64,000 bases of DNA. It comes from Athripsodes cinereus (Eukaryota > Arthropoda > Insecta > Trichoptera > Leptoceridae). Numbering within the stretch: position 1 is the first letter of the stretch; every line of letters starts with the position of its first letter. Shown in pieces: positions 1-12,413 of this stretch. A model generated the notes under the pieces. It ran no database searches and was not told the origin of the DNA. It saw only the letters and a list, made by a program, of their open reading frames with translations. The DNA lies in the NCBI GenBank assembly GCA_947579605.1, contig OX388309.1, positions 20,217,071 to 20,281,070 on the forward strand, given 5' to 3'. The translations under genes and the position numbers were made by a program.

Positions 1-423
1 ACAGTTGATTCCCAGTATCAAATAATGTCATCCTGCCAAATCGGCATGTACACAATTCAACGAGTGGTGGAGGACAGGTTGACGCTGTGTATACGGACTT
101 CTTGAAAGCCTTTGACAATTAATGCAATTCAGAGAAACTATAAAGACTGTTGACGACTTTGAGGTCTCATGGGTTTTAATCACTTGATGCTCCTCCTCTG
201 TGCTCTCATTTTCAGTCCCATTCCTTTCTGAATTGAAGATGTTTAATTTCCTATGATTTGAATATTTACATTTTTTTGTAAATTCTTTATGACTAATGAA
301 GCAAATTTACAACACTACAATGTCTGCAAATTTTGCTGGTTTTCTAGCTATGGTTAATTTAATGTATATTATGAATCATGTCAGCTGTTTGTTTGCGAAA
401 TAAAGTAAATAATAAGTATGCAC

Positions 424-3400
424 CTTTTTCAATTCTTCCTGAAAAGAATCACTCGTCTCTTGAAAACGTTTCTTCTTTGCTTCAAACTTCTCTTCAATCT
501 GCTGTAGTTCTGTTTCTAGTTTTCTTTGGTGCATTGTTAGAGACTGCACTTGACGTTTCAAAACCTGGGAATTTATTGATTATTATTAGTAATATAGTAT
601 AATACTATGACAAACAATTCATTAAGAAAAATAAAAATAAGTTGGAAATGGAAAACATATCCCCAATCACCTGCATTCTTCCAGTAGTCACCACTGATCT
701 GACATCAGGAACAACAGCATCTGAGAATATCTCATTGATGAGTCTGTGATTCCTCAGGTAACGAGCATAGGCAATGTGTTTTTGTGACAAGCCATCATCT
801 TGATCTGAAATACAATAGGTATCTGATGTCATAAATCATGTTAAACAATGAAAAATATATCAATTTGTTGCTAGTGCTAAATAAGATTTTTTTTATTGAA
901 TTTGATATCATCTTCAATAAAGCATAATATGCAAATCATGCTCTACTGATCGAAAGCTCAATATACCACCTGGCTATAGAGAACTTACGACAGAAGTCAA
1001 TTGACATAACGCACAAGCCGGTAACATACATATGCGTAAACTACAGTGGTTTCAAACCATTTAATATGTTTTTTATTCAATTCTTTTTTATTACAACACA
1101 ATTGTCATCATAAATGTATTAATTAATCTGTTATGTCATTACTAGTTTATTTAAAATTCTATATCGCTATCATATTCCACTTCTACTGCTATCTCTTCAT
1201 CTGTCAAATGTCTTGCGGTCATTTCTCCCTAAAATTAAATGTATCATAGAAAATACAATATGCGATCCAGCACAATAATGACAAATTTTTAATAAACATA
1301 CTCGTAAATAATATAAAATTCCCTCCCAGAAAATATAATTTTTTATTTTTTATTCATGGAGCACCCGGAAGGGAATTGACCTCCCACTCTTTTTATGAAG
1401 TGTTTTCGAGTGTCTGTAAAAGCCAGATGTTCGAAAAAATAAATACATTTATATCTTAAATTTAGCGACGAGGTTCGCAACCCATCTTGAATATCTTAAT
1501 TTTTTGTTGGCACAGGTAGCTAATCTGCTGACTACCTTACTTGTGGGATATCCCAATATGATTTTATAGTATTAATGTAAAAAATACCTACAAAATTTTA
1601 ATTTATGGAATTATTATGGAACGGAAATAATCAATCACTTCAAAATCTCTGGTCACTTTGTCGCCTGCGCAAGTACCTATACCTTGAATGACAAAAGACA
1701 GCTGAGAAGCAATAATGCTATTTAGTCTGCTTGTTCCATAGCAGTACGGGCGTGAGATGTAAATTGTGTCTAGCGACAGTAGCCGTGTATGTCAATAGTT
1801 TGTAAATCTGATCTCTTCACCGGTAGATACGTCGCGCATTTCATTGTATTAGTGAGATGTTTTGATTGCGTTTGTAAATTTATATCCGATGTTTACAAAA
1901 TGTCTTTGATATACCCAATAAGTTTCGATTATTATAATAATTTTATAAATGGATGCGTAAATGTATTGCGGATTAAATATCTTGACCTCCTTTTTATTGT
2001 ATTCATTCAAATAATAAAGATTAACAGAAGCAATGTGTATTGACTACACATCACCGGACAGCAAAGATTAATAGTGCAATGATATGACATGTAAGCAGAT
2101 ACATAATTTTGTTTTAGTTAATAAGATGCATAGTATATATGTATCTACCTTCTTCATCTTCAGCAGGCTGTATGTCAATTCTACGGTCCTGGTGTTGGTT
2201 CTGTTGAGCCTGTTGTCCCTTGGCTCCTCCCCCTCCCCTACCACCACCACCACTCTCTTCCCTCTCCTCGAGACCTCCTACCACTATATCAACACAGACA
2301 TATATATTCAAATTGGTAAAGTTTCGTAAGATAAATATTTATATAAAATTTCATAAGTATTTATATAAAATATGTAATAAATTTCAGTAAAACTATATAC
2401 ACGCTAATTAATCATCATAATTTGTAACTTAAAAGGAAGAATAAATTACTTTGTGCACTTTTTGAAGGATTTTTATAAATAAAAAAAACTACTCAATTCA
2501 ATAAAAAATATTTAGGCACTTCAGATACACTAGGTATAAGAAGTTAGTAATAATTATAAAATCAATATATTTACCTTGAATGAGTGGGCAAAATGTTAAA
2601 TATAAAATGCACAACTGACAATTTGCAATGCATGCACAGGTTAGTATTGCGAAATTAACAAAAATATTCAATATAGGAACCCAATAAGACAGATTAGCAT
2701 TATATTTACAAATTATTATTGTACATCATAATATGCCACACAAATACTGCAGAAAGAAAGTGGATGTTTTATTTTATTTTTAAGTCATTTACTCATTTGA
2801 AAATGATCATAGAAAGATGAGGCATTATATACCAAAAGTTACTGTATTTTCTATAAACTTGTGTTTCTGCATACTGTAAAACTGTAAAGTATAAAGAAAA
2901 AGATGTCTCATAATAGTGTGAATATATGTAGTCCATTTAGCCACAAACATAAATCTGCAAAAAAGCAAGGAAAGGAATGGATAAAAGCGGGTAACACTTA
3001 CGCTTACCAGCTGCTTTGTTCTTGGCTGCGATGTAAGCCAGGTAGGCGGGGGAATTGTGATACGCCTTCAAGCTTTTGTCATAGTCCAGCTGGAAAATAT
3101 ATTACACATCCTAGAGATGGGAATAGGTGCAAAGGTGAACTAACCAGGTACAGCACACCACACTACACCACATGTATACACACAATTGAAAGATTCCACA
3201 CACAGAGCAAACAAGTACCCCAGCCATACTTCAGACAATATATCACACATCAGACAACTTATTCTGCAATCATACCTACCAAATTAAATTTGATAAATTA
3301 TCATTCTACACTTAAACACTGTGTAATTTGCGCTTTAAACTTACACTAAGGATCAACGAGCGTTACTATTCTATTATAAGCGCACAATTTAGACAAACCA

Positions 3401-5739
3401 AAAGTGTAATTTTACTATTATACATAACGCACTTGGGGAGATCTAAACATAAGTTTACAATAAATATTGTTAATAAAACGAACAATTTTCAAGTGGAATT
3501 AACCTAGCCTAAATATAGCATAGACAACTTCGAGTTCGTCGGTAGCCTGGAGGTAGAGTCCCGGCCTTATAACATGAGGTCCGGGGTCCGATCCCAGGTG
3601 CCGGCAAACTCCCCTTTCACGACACAAGCTTTTAGCTTTCTGTGAAAGGTGTATAAGGTTGTATTTGGGTTTATAACAAAAACCCAGATATATATTTTTT
3701 AAAAAAAAAAGTACTAGCAGAGATACGTATGAATGTGTTTAGATGAACACAAATGTCCTTTAATAAATATTTACAAGTAACATGTTCTTTCATATCTGCA
3801 ATGACATAATATGTGTTGGTTAGTATCATTCCAAGTGCATCATGCAGAATAATTATTGTATACAAGTCCCGCATTGCAAAACATTATACACTATACATGG
3901 AGAGGTGGCCACAACTCAATACCAATATTAGTAAACACAACTTATGTTGACTGATAATTTAGTACATGTATGGTGTGTTGGTGTGTATGTGAGCTACTTA
4001 TTATTTTTTACATTCATTACCAGGTTGTCGTGTTGGTGAGGGTTTCATTAGCGCTAAAACAGATAAGCAACTGCAACCATCTTGCAAGCTATGTAAAGAT
4101 ATGACATGGGAAATTACAATATATTGTTTTACACATAGTTTGAATTGATCCAAAACATTATACAGGCATTTAGAATCAACTCAAAAAAAGGAAAACGACG
4201 AGTCATTAAGTGAGTTGCACCGAAGAATGTGTGTACCTTTGGTTTTAAACGCCATCCACTGTATATATGCAGGGGATGCGTGATATTGCTTCATCAATTC
4301 TGTGTGCTGAGCCTATAGTAACAAGTACATTTCTGTTATATTCAAATTGAATGATAAATTTGAAGGGCTCTATTTATGACTATAATTTCATAAACAGATA
4401 AAAGTACTTTAATAGCAATACCTTTTCAGCTTCATATTCATCAATGAAATGTGTCTTTTCCTGTTCAGGGAGGTCCCTCCACATTCCTCCAATGATACGT
4501 CCTATCTCCCACAACTTGAGCTCAGGATTGGCTGCCTTTACAGAGTCCCATACCTTGCGAGAATACCTCATGTAGGGCATTAATGGCTTCTCTGGAGGCT
4601 TGGGTGGTTTAGGAGCATTAGAGGCAGCCTGTCACATTACAAAATATCACATTTAGATTGACTAACCAACATACGCAACATTTCAACACCTACCAGTACA
4701 AAAACAATACTTACATTTGCAGATCCTTTGCCAACTTTCTGCGGGATGAACCCAGGGTGAGAGTGTGCAGTTGTAACAAATGGGCTCGTCTTGTCATCCT
4801 TGGCTCCTGAACCTCTGGAAGGGCTGTCCTGCATACCAGGGGCGCGCAATCTCTCTGTATGACGAGGCCAACCATAAGGGTAATTGTTTTGTGGATAGCC
4901 TGATGTTGGGAGGGTTTCAGGTATTGGGAAATAGTATTGGGAGTAATCAGGTATTCGGAGTTGAGTGAAGAATGGGGTGACGTATGTTTTGATGGAACAT
5001 TAGCAGTCCAAAAGGAAAATGCAGTAGGTGTCAATACAGATATGTTTTAGTGGGTAATTTGTGGGAATGTTTTGCATTTAAATATTGGCACAAAGTTAGT
5101 ATATAATGCAGAAAATAATGAAAAGTTAAGTATAACTCAATCAAGGCAAGAGGAAATAAATCAGCAATTAAATTATGGAACAACAGGAGTGGAGAGGTAT
5201 GTAAGGGAATGGTTGGTTGAAAAAAAAAAAATAGAATAGAAGAAACAGGCAACTATTAAAATAAAAGCAAACTCAACTACTAACTACATTCCATAAAATA
5301 TACAAGCACTGTTATTTTGTAGATGGACAAAAGACAATGTCTAATAATTAAAGAAATTTAAGTACTAATGATTATATGTACACCTGTTACAAAAAATCTG
5401 TCAATTGTTTTACTAAAAAGTACATTAGTTGAAATATCACAAAACAAATACTAAGAGAACTATAGCATGGGTCACATTACTTGATAATTACTAATGGTAC
5501 TTTTCACATTCTTATTTATAAGTTGATTTGAATAATAATAAAAGAACTAAATATTAATCCATACATTTCTTAATATAAAGTAATATTTGACAGTATGCAA
5601 AGAAATATTTGCAATTGAATAGATATTAATGGAGAAATGTGCAATAATACTCGGGTAATAATTTTAAGAGTGTATTCAGCACAAGTGAGGTTACCTTTTA
5701 GTAAATTGTATGCCATAGGGGACCCAGCAGTCATCATAT
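424..5739 (-). CDS. dalao/BAP111 (SMARCE1): BAP111/SMARCE1 (dalao), HMG-box subunit of the SWI/SNF complex, N-terminal 307 codons
   Basis: Non-catalytic subunit of the nuclear BAP/BRM (SWI/SNF) remodelling complex; its HMG box binds DNA. I spliced these minus-strand exons: 5739-5695 (ATG at 5737), 4899-4715, 4628-4422, then either 4312-4237 or 3089-3008, then 2277-2149, 804-671 and 564-424. All junctions are AG/GT and phases join without a stop, giving 307 codons with the 82-nt exon. The 4628-4422 exon holds most of the HMG box ([28 protein letters not shown], about residues 87-145). 2277-2149 encodes a Gly- and Gln-rich linker ending in [11 protein letters not shown]. The last two exons encode the conserved [20 protein letters not shown] and [15 protein letters not shown] segments and a coiled coil. 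The start follows an acceptor, so a non-coding 5' exon must lie further right. The C-terminal exons lie beyond base 1. Identity rests on recalled family sequence. Confidence 0.93.
1027..2065. mobile_element. PIF/Harbinger-like element remnant, copy 1 (in BAP111 introns)
   Basis: About 1 kb shared with 36549-37610. Near its left end a plus-strand frame ends [15 protein letters not shown], while just beyond it a minus-strand frame reads [15 protein letters not shown] and ends in stop. The second copy keeps both tails with substitutions (HMRKLQGFQTI, MTARHLRDEEIALEV). Two genes converging tail to tail, one resembling a MADF/Myb-type accessory protein in copy 2, suggest a PIF/Harbinger element; this is inference. 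Part of the interior (about 1340-1570) is the dispersed repeat also seen at 52365-52612. Neither copy can encode a whole protein. Confidence 0.45.
3008..3089 (-). CDS. dalao/BAP111 (SMARCE1): BAP111 alternative exon B (canonical end of HMG box)
   Basis: This 82-nt exon follows acceptor ttttccag and ends at donor GCTG|gtaagc. Its phases (0 in, 1 out) match exon A. It encodes [20 protein letters not shown] and then AAKNKAA, almost the sequence found in fly and human family members at this point. The plus-strand open frame over the same bases is a shadow. Confidence 0.9.
3534..3720 (+). mobile_element. tRNA-derived SINE, copy 1
   Basis: The head has a pol III A-box-like stretch (tagcctggaggtagag) and a B-box-like stretch (ggtccgatccc). 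A body with ttcacgacacaagcttttag follows, and the tail ends tttgggtttataacaaaaac then an A-rich stretch. A second copy is at 14197-14700 and the same tail occurs on the minus strand near 18853-18922. It lies in the intron between BAP111 exons B and A. Confidence 0.75.
4237..4312 (-). CDS. dalao/BAP111 (SMARCE1): BAP111 alternative exon A (variant end of HMG box)
   Basis: This 76-nt exon follows acceptor ctatag and ends at donor AAAG|gtacac. It enters in phase 0 and leaves in phase 1. It encodes [20 protein letters not shown] and then AFKTK. It is clearly related to exon B at 3089-3008 through the shared YHxSPAY motif but is otherwise diverged. It completes helix 3 of the HMG box and the segment after it. 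Using A and B together, or neither, shifts the downstream frame, so they should be alternatives. B resembles known SMARCE1 proteins more closely; A looks like the lineage-specific variant. Confidence 0.8.
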
Positions 5740-7180
5740 CTGTACAAATACAACATGAAACAAAAATCATACATATACTAGTAAATACATATGCAACACA
5801 GGGTTGCCATTCCACATACATTCTCATACAATCAATATACAACTGCTATAGTGATAATAGCTAACAATACATATATTACCAACCAAATAATCAACAATTG
5901 TAAAATAAATGCTAATTGTATGCCTAACACTATACATTACACATTTCAATGTAAATGATATTAATAAATTAGATATATCTAGTTCAAAAAATATTAGGTA
6001 GAGAGCATATCACTCGAGCAAATTGCGCTGTTGCTTTTTCATGCTCTATATTAACTCAAGCATAGGCCGATGTGTTAAACAATTTAATTGAAAACAAACT
6101 GAAAAAAAAAATTAATGGTTAAATAAAGGCTTCAATAATATGGTACATCAAATGGAAGATAGTAAGTAAATGAAATTACAAGCACATGATGCACCATGCT
6201 TGGAACTATTGCACTAAATATATAGGTATATATATAATATGTAAGTATAGTAATATGGTAGGAGTGTTACCAAAATAGGGTAGGAGTTAAAAAGCAAAAG
6301 GATTGGTAAGAATACGAGGAACTTTCATTTGCAATACACTGGTTTACAATTTGTGCATATATAACTATTCAATTTTGGTTTCTGATTAATATAAATATTT
6401 TCTAAGCCAAAGTAGGTAGCCAGCAGGATTCAAACCTGTAACTGTGACATGAAGTTGATATGAGATAGCTTAGGTAGGTACCTCTTTAAACAATAAAGTA
6501 ATCAATAAATGTACCTATGTCAATGAAAAGATAAATTGATGTCATTAATACATTTGAAAGTCGGGTGAACACGTCTCTGTGCGGAAGGAAAAACGGGATG
6601 AATAAAAAATTATCACTTTATAGGAGAGCCAAAAAAAATCCGCGCACCAGTACAATATGAGCTTTGTTTTATATTGAAATATTCACCAGGCTCACTGATT
6701 GAGGTATAAAAACGGCATTGTGCAAAGGTGGAGAGACTTGCTTCTACACTCCCTTCAGCTGAGTTGGTACTTGTTAATGACTACAACCTGCTCGAGCTGT
6801 GTTGGAATAATGGTACACCTGCGGCGTCATGTCCGACAAAGAAGGCTGATATTATTTCTGAATTCGGGTTCAGTGCAAATTCATGTGTTGTGTTAAAATT
6901 CGGCTGATTTTTGCCATTAGTATTTAGTGTTGGAGCTGTGAATCTCTTAATTAATTGATAGGTCCATGTTTTTGGACATATTTTTATTATATAAAATAGT
7001 ATATTCTAATTTTGATTACTCTTTTTTCCACTACGCATTTGAACAATTAGGATAGCTGGAAATTATCACATCTATGATAAACTCGCCCATTGCACAATAC
7101 TGTATTATTTATTTGTATCACCTTATCAAGTAATTTTGTAATTGCTTTGTTCTAAATTGAGCAACCAAGTTTAATGTTAT
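5740..7180. other. No gene seen; presumed upstream region of BAP111
   Basis: AT-rich sequence upstream of the first coding exon of BAP111. A 5' untranslated exon and promoter are expected here because the coding start follows an acceptor, but I cannot place them. The short open frames here show no family signature. Confidence 0.4.
7071..7180 (+). mobile_element. CR1-type LINE 3' end fragment
   Basis: Starts with gataaactcgcccattgca, a motif found in the 3' end of the full CR1 element (59166) and at 10257-10345. Only the terminal part is present, as expected for a strongly 5'-truncated CR1 copy. Confidence 0.5.
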
Positions 7181-7189
7181 TGTTATCCC

Positions 7190-7690
7190 AGCCGCAGTCG
7201 GCATCAGACAAGAGCCCGTAGACAATTTGTACTTAGCGATCGTCTACTGGCGAACTTTTCGACAATCTACCTACACGTACCGTATAATTATGCGTTATTG
7301 TTGCAGTTATTGACGAAAATTCGTTTGTAGGCGATCGCCAAGTACAAATTGTCTACGGGCTAAGGAGACAGCTTGAGCCCTTTTTTGTTCAATATTATTA
7401 TGGACAAGATAATTGAAGATGTCAAATCATTGGGGTTGGGATACACCTACATTGACATTATATACTACACAGACAACGCTGTGCTAATTGCTAATTCCAA
7501 AGATGATCTTCAGAGAATGCTGTACAGATTCCATTTATCCTCTCAAAGATTAAACATGAAAATCTCAGTAGACAAAACAAAGAGCATGGTCATTTTGAGG
7601 CATCCAGTGCGATGCAAACTTATGATTGACAATAAAATCATAGAGAAAGTGATGCGATTTAAGTATTTGGGTGTCGAGTGTACGCAGTGA
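7190..7690 (+). pseudogene. RTE-like LINE reverse transcriptase fragment
   Basis: After GIRQ the reading resumes as GDSLSPFLFNIIMDK on the far side of the MITE at 7213-7361. It continues through a degenerate catalytic motif (YYTDNAVLIA, where family members have Y-A-D-D-A-V-L) to a palm/thumb segment ending RFKYLGVECTQ. It is the middle of an RT domain with its catalytic box damaged. It probably belongs with the fragment at 8200-8500. Confidence 0.8.
7213..7361. mobile_element. 149-bp inverted-repeat MITE inside the RTE-like LINE
   Basis: The ends are long inverted repeats: left agcccgtagacaatttgta, right its reverse complement. Flanks are aag at 7210-7212 and aag at 7362-7364. Removing the element plus one aag restores continuous RT coding (GIRQ-GDSLSP), which fixes both boundaries and the 3-bp duplication. 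Confidence 0.85.
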
Positions 7691-8199
7691 AATGGAGTAA
7701 AACATTCATCTTATATTATCTCTTGCGTAAAATTTATATGATCTTTCATTAATGGAATGAATGTTGCACATGCATTTCGAATGAAAATTAGATCATACAG
7801 TCTTTCATTATATGCGATACTCCTCGCATACTGGATTAAACGTTGTGTCGGCCATTCTGCGAGATGGTCCTGATGATACACATGATCACAATGTTTTTAC
7901 TAAAAACAATAGAATTGAGATTTTGGAGAAAAAAATATTTATACGAACGTGGAGCACTTTGAGGTCCTGGTAGGTTCATAGAGATGTTCTTGTAGTTGCT
8001 TGGGAGTGCCATAATAACACTCTTGGGGTGCTAACACCCTTCCAATAAATCTGTAAAATGAATGTGTTCCGTTTACTTATCATGAAGTATAGTTTACATT
8101 TTTAGAGTAGTGCAGACCCTGAAATGATTAGCTTATGATTTTTTTTCATTTTATTACCCTAACTAGGTTTACCACTTTTACTCACTATTGGTCGGAACA

Positions 8200-8535
8200 C
8201 GTCCAAAACGTAGAAGTGCTAACCAGGGTAGGCGAAAAAAGGCAACTCCTTAAGAGAATCAGCCAACAACGAGCTAACTGGATTGGCCACAACATCAGGC
8301 ACCCAGGACTGCTCATCGCTATCGCAGAAGGCAGGTCCGAAGCCACAAATGGCAGAGGCCGACCAAGAGACGCGTGTATAGACCAGCTGAAGAGGGACAT
8401 GAACTGTGGCTCATACCTAGAGCTAAAGAGACTAGCTGAGAATAGGGAGGAATGGAGGAGAAAATCCAAACTCGTTGCAGACCAATCCGATGGATTGTAA
8501 CTCATTATATATATATTACAGTAAATTTATTACAG
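8200..8535 (+). pseudogene. C-terminal fragment of an RTE-like LINE ORF
   Basis: The frame encodes RANWIGHNIRHPGLL, GRGRPRDACIDQ and ELKRLAENREEWR, the usual C-terminal signature of RTE-type endonuclease/RT proteins, and ends in stop at 8500. It is followed by an ATATAT-rich 3' end. It lies in the same orientation as the RT fragment ending at 7690, with degenerate sequence between. Confidence 0.75.
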
Positions 8536-9062
8536 TAAAACGCTATTGTTCCCAAATGAAAACCGAAGTGATCCAGAATTTAGTTAATAAATGAAAGAAA
8601 TTTAAAATTAATTTACCCTGCGTGCTGACGAAAATAATTTAGAGAAATGTAAAGTATTCAATTACCTGTAAATACCGAGCTAGATAAATAATAATTTTCG
8701 GATAAATAAATAGAAAACCAATTTGAGGCGACCTGTCACAGACACCAACGCTTAAATACTCAAATTAGGGTTGCCAGATTGTGTTGCCAAAATTCCCTTA
8801 CTTTGGTGAAAAAAATACCGGACACATCAGAAATACAATTAAAACAGTACCTTTTCAAAATGTAACGAGTATTTCTACCCCCCCCCCCCTCCGTTGTCAA
8901 ATTTTCGAAATGGTATAGGATTTATGTCAATACCGGATACTATTTTATGTTAGATGGTAATTTGTTAAAATTATTACCGTACGGGGAATGAAATTACCCA
9001 TGGCCACACTAGATAAAGTACAAATTCTGGCAACGCTGACTCAAAATAATTATATTGGATAG

Positions 9063-10133
9063 CCTAGTATTCACAGCAATTTTAAAATTTTCGACGCCGG
9101 GACCCTCTACAGACGGACGCCCGAAGCTTTTTCGTTCGTAATGGTGGCGCATTATTCGTTTTGTTTATTCATGATTTGTTCATTTCCTTCTACATTTCGA
9201 GAGATAACGCAAATTTATAAAGAAGGGAAAATAAAATACGAATTTGCTTGTAATCAATGTACAGTAAATAGTAAATAAATAGAAATAAATATTTGGCCTC
9301 CCACTATTTTCCATAAGTTATCGTTTATCGTGTGTCATGGAATATCCAAATGGTCTCAAAACTTCACATAATTTCTGAATGTACTATTCCACACCATCAC
9401 AGTATATCCCGCAAGTGGGTAGCCAGTATACCAACCACATGTAAGTAATAAACATGCAAGCCATCCTTTCTGTGCCAACAAAAAATTAGATACATGGAAT
9501 TTAAAATTTAATGAATCTTTTAATTTTTTCGAACACCTGAAAACTTCGGAAAAGTTGGGGACCACTTCTTTGCCAAGTGCTCCAAGGAAAAACGAAAGAA
9601 TCCTGAATGTCTTATTTTTTATTGGCACGAAGAGGACAATCTGCATGCTTATTACTTGTTCGACATGCTGTAGGGGTATAGCAGTCACCAGATAGCAGTA
9701 ATATTAAGTTTATAGATTATTATCCTGCGTGTTTCACTAGTCGTATTTTATTTTTCTTTCCTCTAAATTTAAAAGCCTTATGATGCAGAATTTCACTAAT
9801 TTTTTTATAGATCATACACTTAACTTTTCTATCAGATTTATAAATTTGTTCAGCGATGAGGCTTGCCACCCATCCTGAATGTCTTTATTTTATATTGACA
9901 CGGAGAGGACAGCTTGCATGTTTATTATATGCAGTTGGCCTGCTGCCTACCCCACTTGTGGGCTATGCCGTGATGGTATAGTAGTTATCACTCGAAATGT
10001 ACAAGGTAATGAACAAATCATGAATACATAAAGAAAACGAATAATGCGCCACCGTTACAAACGAAACAGCATCGGGCGTCCGTCTGTAGAGGGTCCCGGC
10101 GTCGAAAATTTTAAAATTGCTGTGAATACTAGG
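9063..10133. mobile_element. Long-inverted-repeat MITE, copy 1
   Basis: The arms begin cctagtattcacagc and extend more than 100 bp (9063 to about 9170, and about 10030 to 10133 inverted), sharing a GC-rich core with gacgccgggaccctctacag. The interior contains the dispersed repeat with the ccacttgtgggatat motif in both orientations (about 9295-9690 and 9835-9990). A second copy starts at 54292 and is split by two LINEs. No coding capacity. Confidence 0.75.
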
Positions 10134-10252
10134 TTACCCAAATATATTACTATCCAGAGTTGCCAGCAGTGGTCTCAAACGTCATTGTGCAAAATCGGTA
10201 GAGCTCCCCACAAATATCGGTATATTTGTATTCAAATTCGATATACGCTTCT

Positions 10253-10350
10253 GCGATAAACTCGCCCATTGCACAAATTTATTTGTCTGGTTCTGCAATG
10301 TTTGTGTTTTAATAATGTTTGTTTTTTTGTGCAATAAAGATTTTTATTAT
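10253..10350 (+). mobile_element. CR1-type LINE 3' end fragment
   Basis: Carries gataaactcgcccattgca and ends gtgcaataaag, the same terminal arrangement as the full CR1 element ending near 59250. A strongly truncated copy. Confidence 0.55.
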
Positions 10351-10839
10351 TATATACGCCAACAAAAATGCAAATATCTTACTTTTCGTAATTCTGTTTC
10401 ATATTAAAATTTCTACCCCCCCCGTCACCGAATTTTTAAATGATATAGGAATTTGCAATATTTCAAAAAATTCTCGGTTTTCTTAAAGAATATTTTCTCG
10501 AAGTACCTTTTTCTATAATATAACGGGAATTTGTAACGACTATTATTTACTTTAAAAATATTACACGTTTAAATTTCTACCCCCCGTGGTTCACGTTGGC
10601 GTGTCTAAAAAATGGGGGTGCACGAGTAGTAAGTGGGAGTCCACGAATCCATATAGTTAGAGTATCGGACATTAGGTAAAAGCACCAGATATTGACATTC
10701 AATAGTCGGTACAAATACCCGGTACATTATAGAAAAAGGTAGTGATAAAATGTTTTTTAAGAAAACCGAGGAGTTTTTGAAATATTCCAAATTCCTATAT
10801 CATTTCGAAAATTTGGCGACGGGGTGGGGGTATAGAAAT

Positions 10840-10955
10840 CTCTCTCTATCTATCTATACCCTCACGCCGTGTCCCAGAAGGGGTAGGCAGAGAGAACGGA
10901 ACGCCGTATAGATCTATCCTTACAAATTTCTTTCGCTTCCTTCACATTCATCCAG
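10840..10955 (-). mobile_element. RTE-like LINE 3' end retrocopy (tatag tail)
   Basis: About 116 bp of the family's 3' end, starting with a short tandem tail and ctataccctcacgccgtgtc. It is flanked by tagaaat at 10833-10839 and 10956-10962, a clean 7-bp target duplication. Confidence 0.75.
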
Positions 10956-11057
10956 TAGAAATACCCGCCGTTACATTTTGTAAAGGTACTGATGTTGTAT
11001 TTCCGATGTGTACGGTATTTTTTTGACGGTAATTTTGGCAACACAATCTGGCAACCC

Positions 11058-12413
11058 TGAGACCACTGTAGGGCGGCGTTCATACAGTCACGGAGTGATC
11101 ACTCCAAGACGCTCCAACCGTTCACGAACCAGGAGCGAGTCATCCGACTACTCGACGATTCATTATTTTCGAGACCGTTCCCCGACATTAGCGTTATCTG
11201 GCGGCCGTGGATAGAACTGATTTTGATTGTTATTCTATGACTCAAAACAAAGTTGAACTGTCAAAACAAATTGAAACCATTGAAACTTGCATGCGACGTT
11301 TGAAGAAGTGCCCGGTATAAAACTTGCAAATAATCGTGTATTTTTATATAATCGAGATATCAGTGTATCTGGAGATAGCGCAAAAAAAAGTTTCTCATGA
11401 AAACCTGTCGTTTCCGGCAAAAATAAAATCTAGTTCTAATTATAGCACACGACTTACTATTCTTTCTTACTTAATGTGAGGTACCGCTAATTTCATTATA
11501 TTATAATATCTTTTCAGAATCAAAAGTGAGTTATAGTGTCAATAATTTTTCAGAATTTATTGTTATCATATACAAGTCACTTTGTCGTGTTAATCTATTT
11601 AACAAAATGACTTCTTTGGCAGATGGTGGTCATATGAATATTACAATGTAGGTGACTTGACCCAAGGATTAAATATATATAGGAAGGCACATTAAGGGTT
11701 ACACCCTCCCACACCCATGAATGTCAGTTCCTGTGTCATCCATACTCTTCTAGCAAATTCTTTCTAAGGGCTCATGGTTCGCCTGAAGGACTCCCCCTGA
11801 CGTAATCCTTCCTGAAATATAGGAAGGCAGTGGGACATCATCGGAATTGAGAAAATGCTAATGTTCTTTTCTCAATTTTCAACTCTTACTAATACTTATT
11901 AATTTAATGTTCCAGAGCAAGTTTAAAACAAATAAATTACAAACAAAAACAGTTTTAAAGCAAACAAGGCGACTGCACCAAAAACATAGATGCTTGTCAA
12001 AATTCTTTACAAATATCTATACACCAATCACTTACAAGTGTAGTATATTGTAGCGCGCATAGGGAGTTCAAAGTAGCACCTATGTAAAGTTTCAAATCAA
12101 ATATTTATTTAAATTGTCTTAAGCAGTATTCAATTTTGTGAAACGTCTTTAACCATTTTTATTTGATGATAGATGTAGAAAAAAATTGTTTATATTTTCT
12201 TTTGTCCATAACACTAATTAAATGATTATTCTTAATAAATAAATATCAATAGCATTGAAGTGTTTTTATGATAAATCTCCACCACCAACAATCACCTCTA
12301 AAGATTATTTTAAAATATATATAACTACAATACTCTGTAAAATGACTGACTATTAAATTTGTCTAATTCATTGTATAAGCATTCTTATGGGTACTATTCT
12401 ATCAATGACTATC
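11058..12413. other. No gene; includes an inverted-repeat end at 11064-11217
   Basis: 11064-11217 resembles the right end of the MITE at 49968-50575 (tagggcggcgttcatacagt against agggaggcgttcagacagtc in the complementary sense). The remainder to 12413 is AT-rich and holds no recognisable gene. Confidence 0.4.

Larger units (their letters stand above)
8768..11057. mobile_element. Large inverted-repeat DNA element with nested insertions
   Basis: The left end gggttgccagattgtgttgc, continuing to about 8796, is matched in inverted orientation at 11029-11057. Inside are C-rich segments (about 8877, 10420, 10580, 10820) of a repeat family also seen near 14500, 37810 and 53840. The element encloses the long-inverted-repeat element 9063-10133 and an RTE-like retrocopy at 10840-10955. 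No transposase is visible, so it is non-autonomous. I could not resolve the target duplication. Confidence 0.6.

Noticed and set aside
2903..3349. 148-codon plus-strand open frame
   Set aside because: It lies antisense over BAP111 exon B and has no family signature; a shadow frame.
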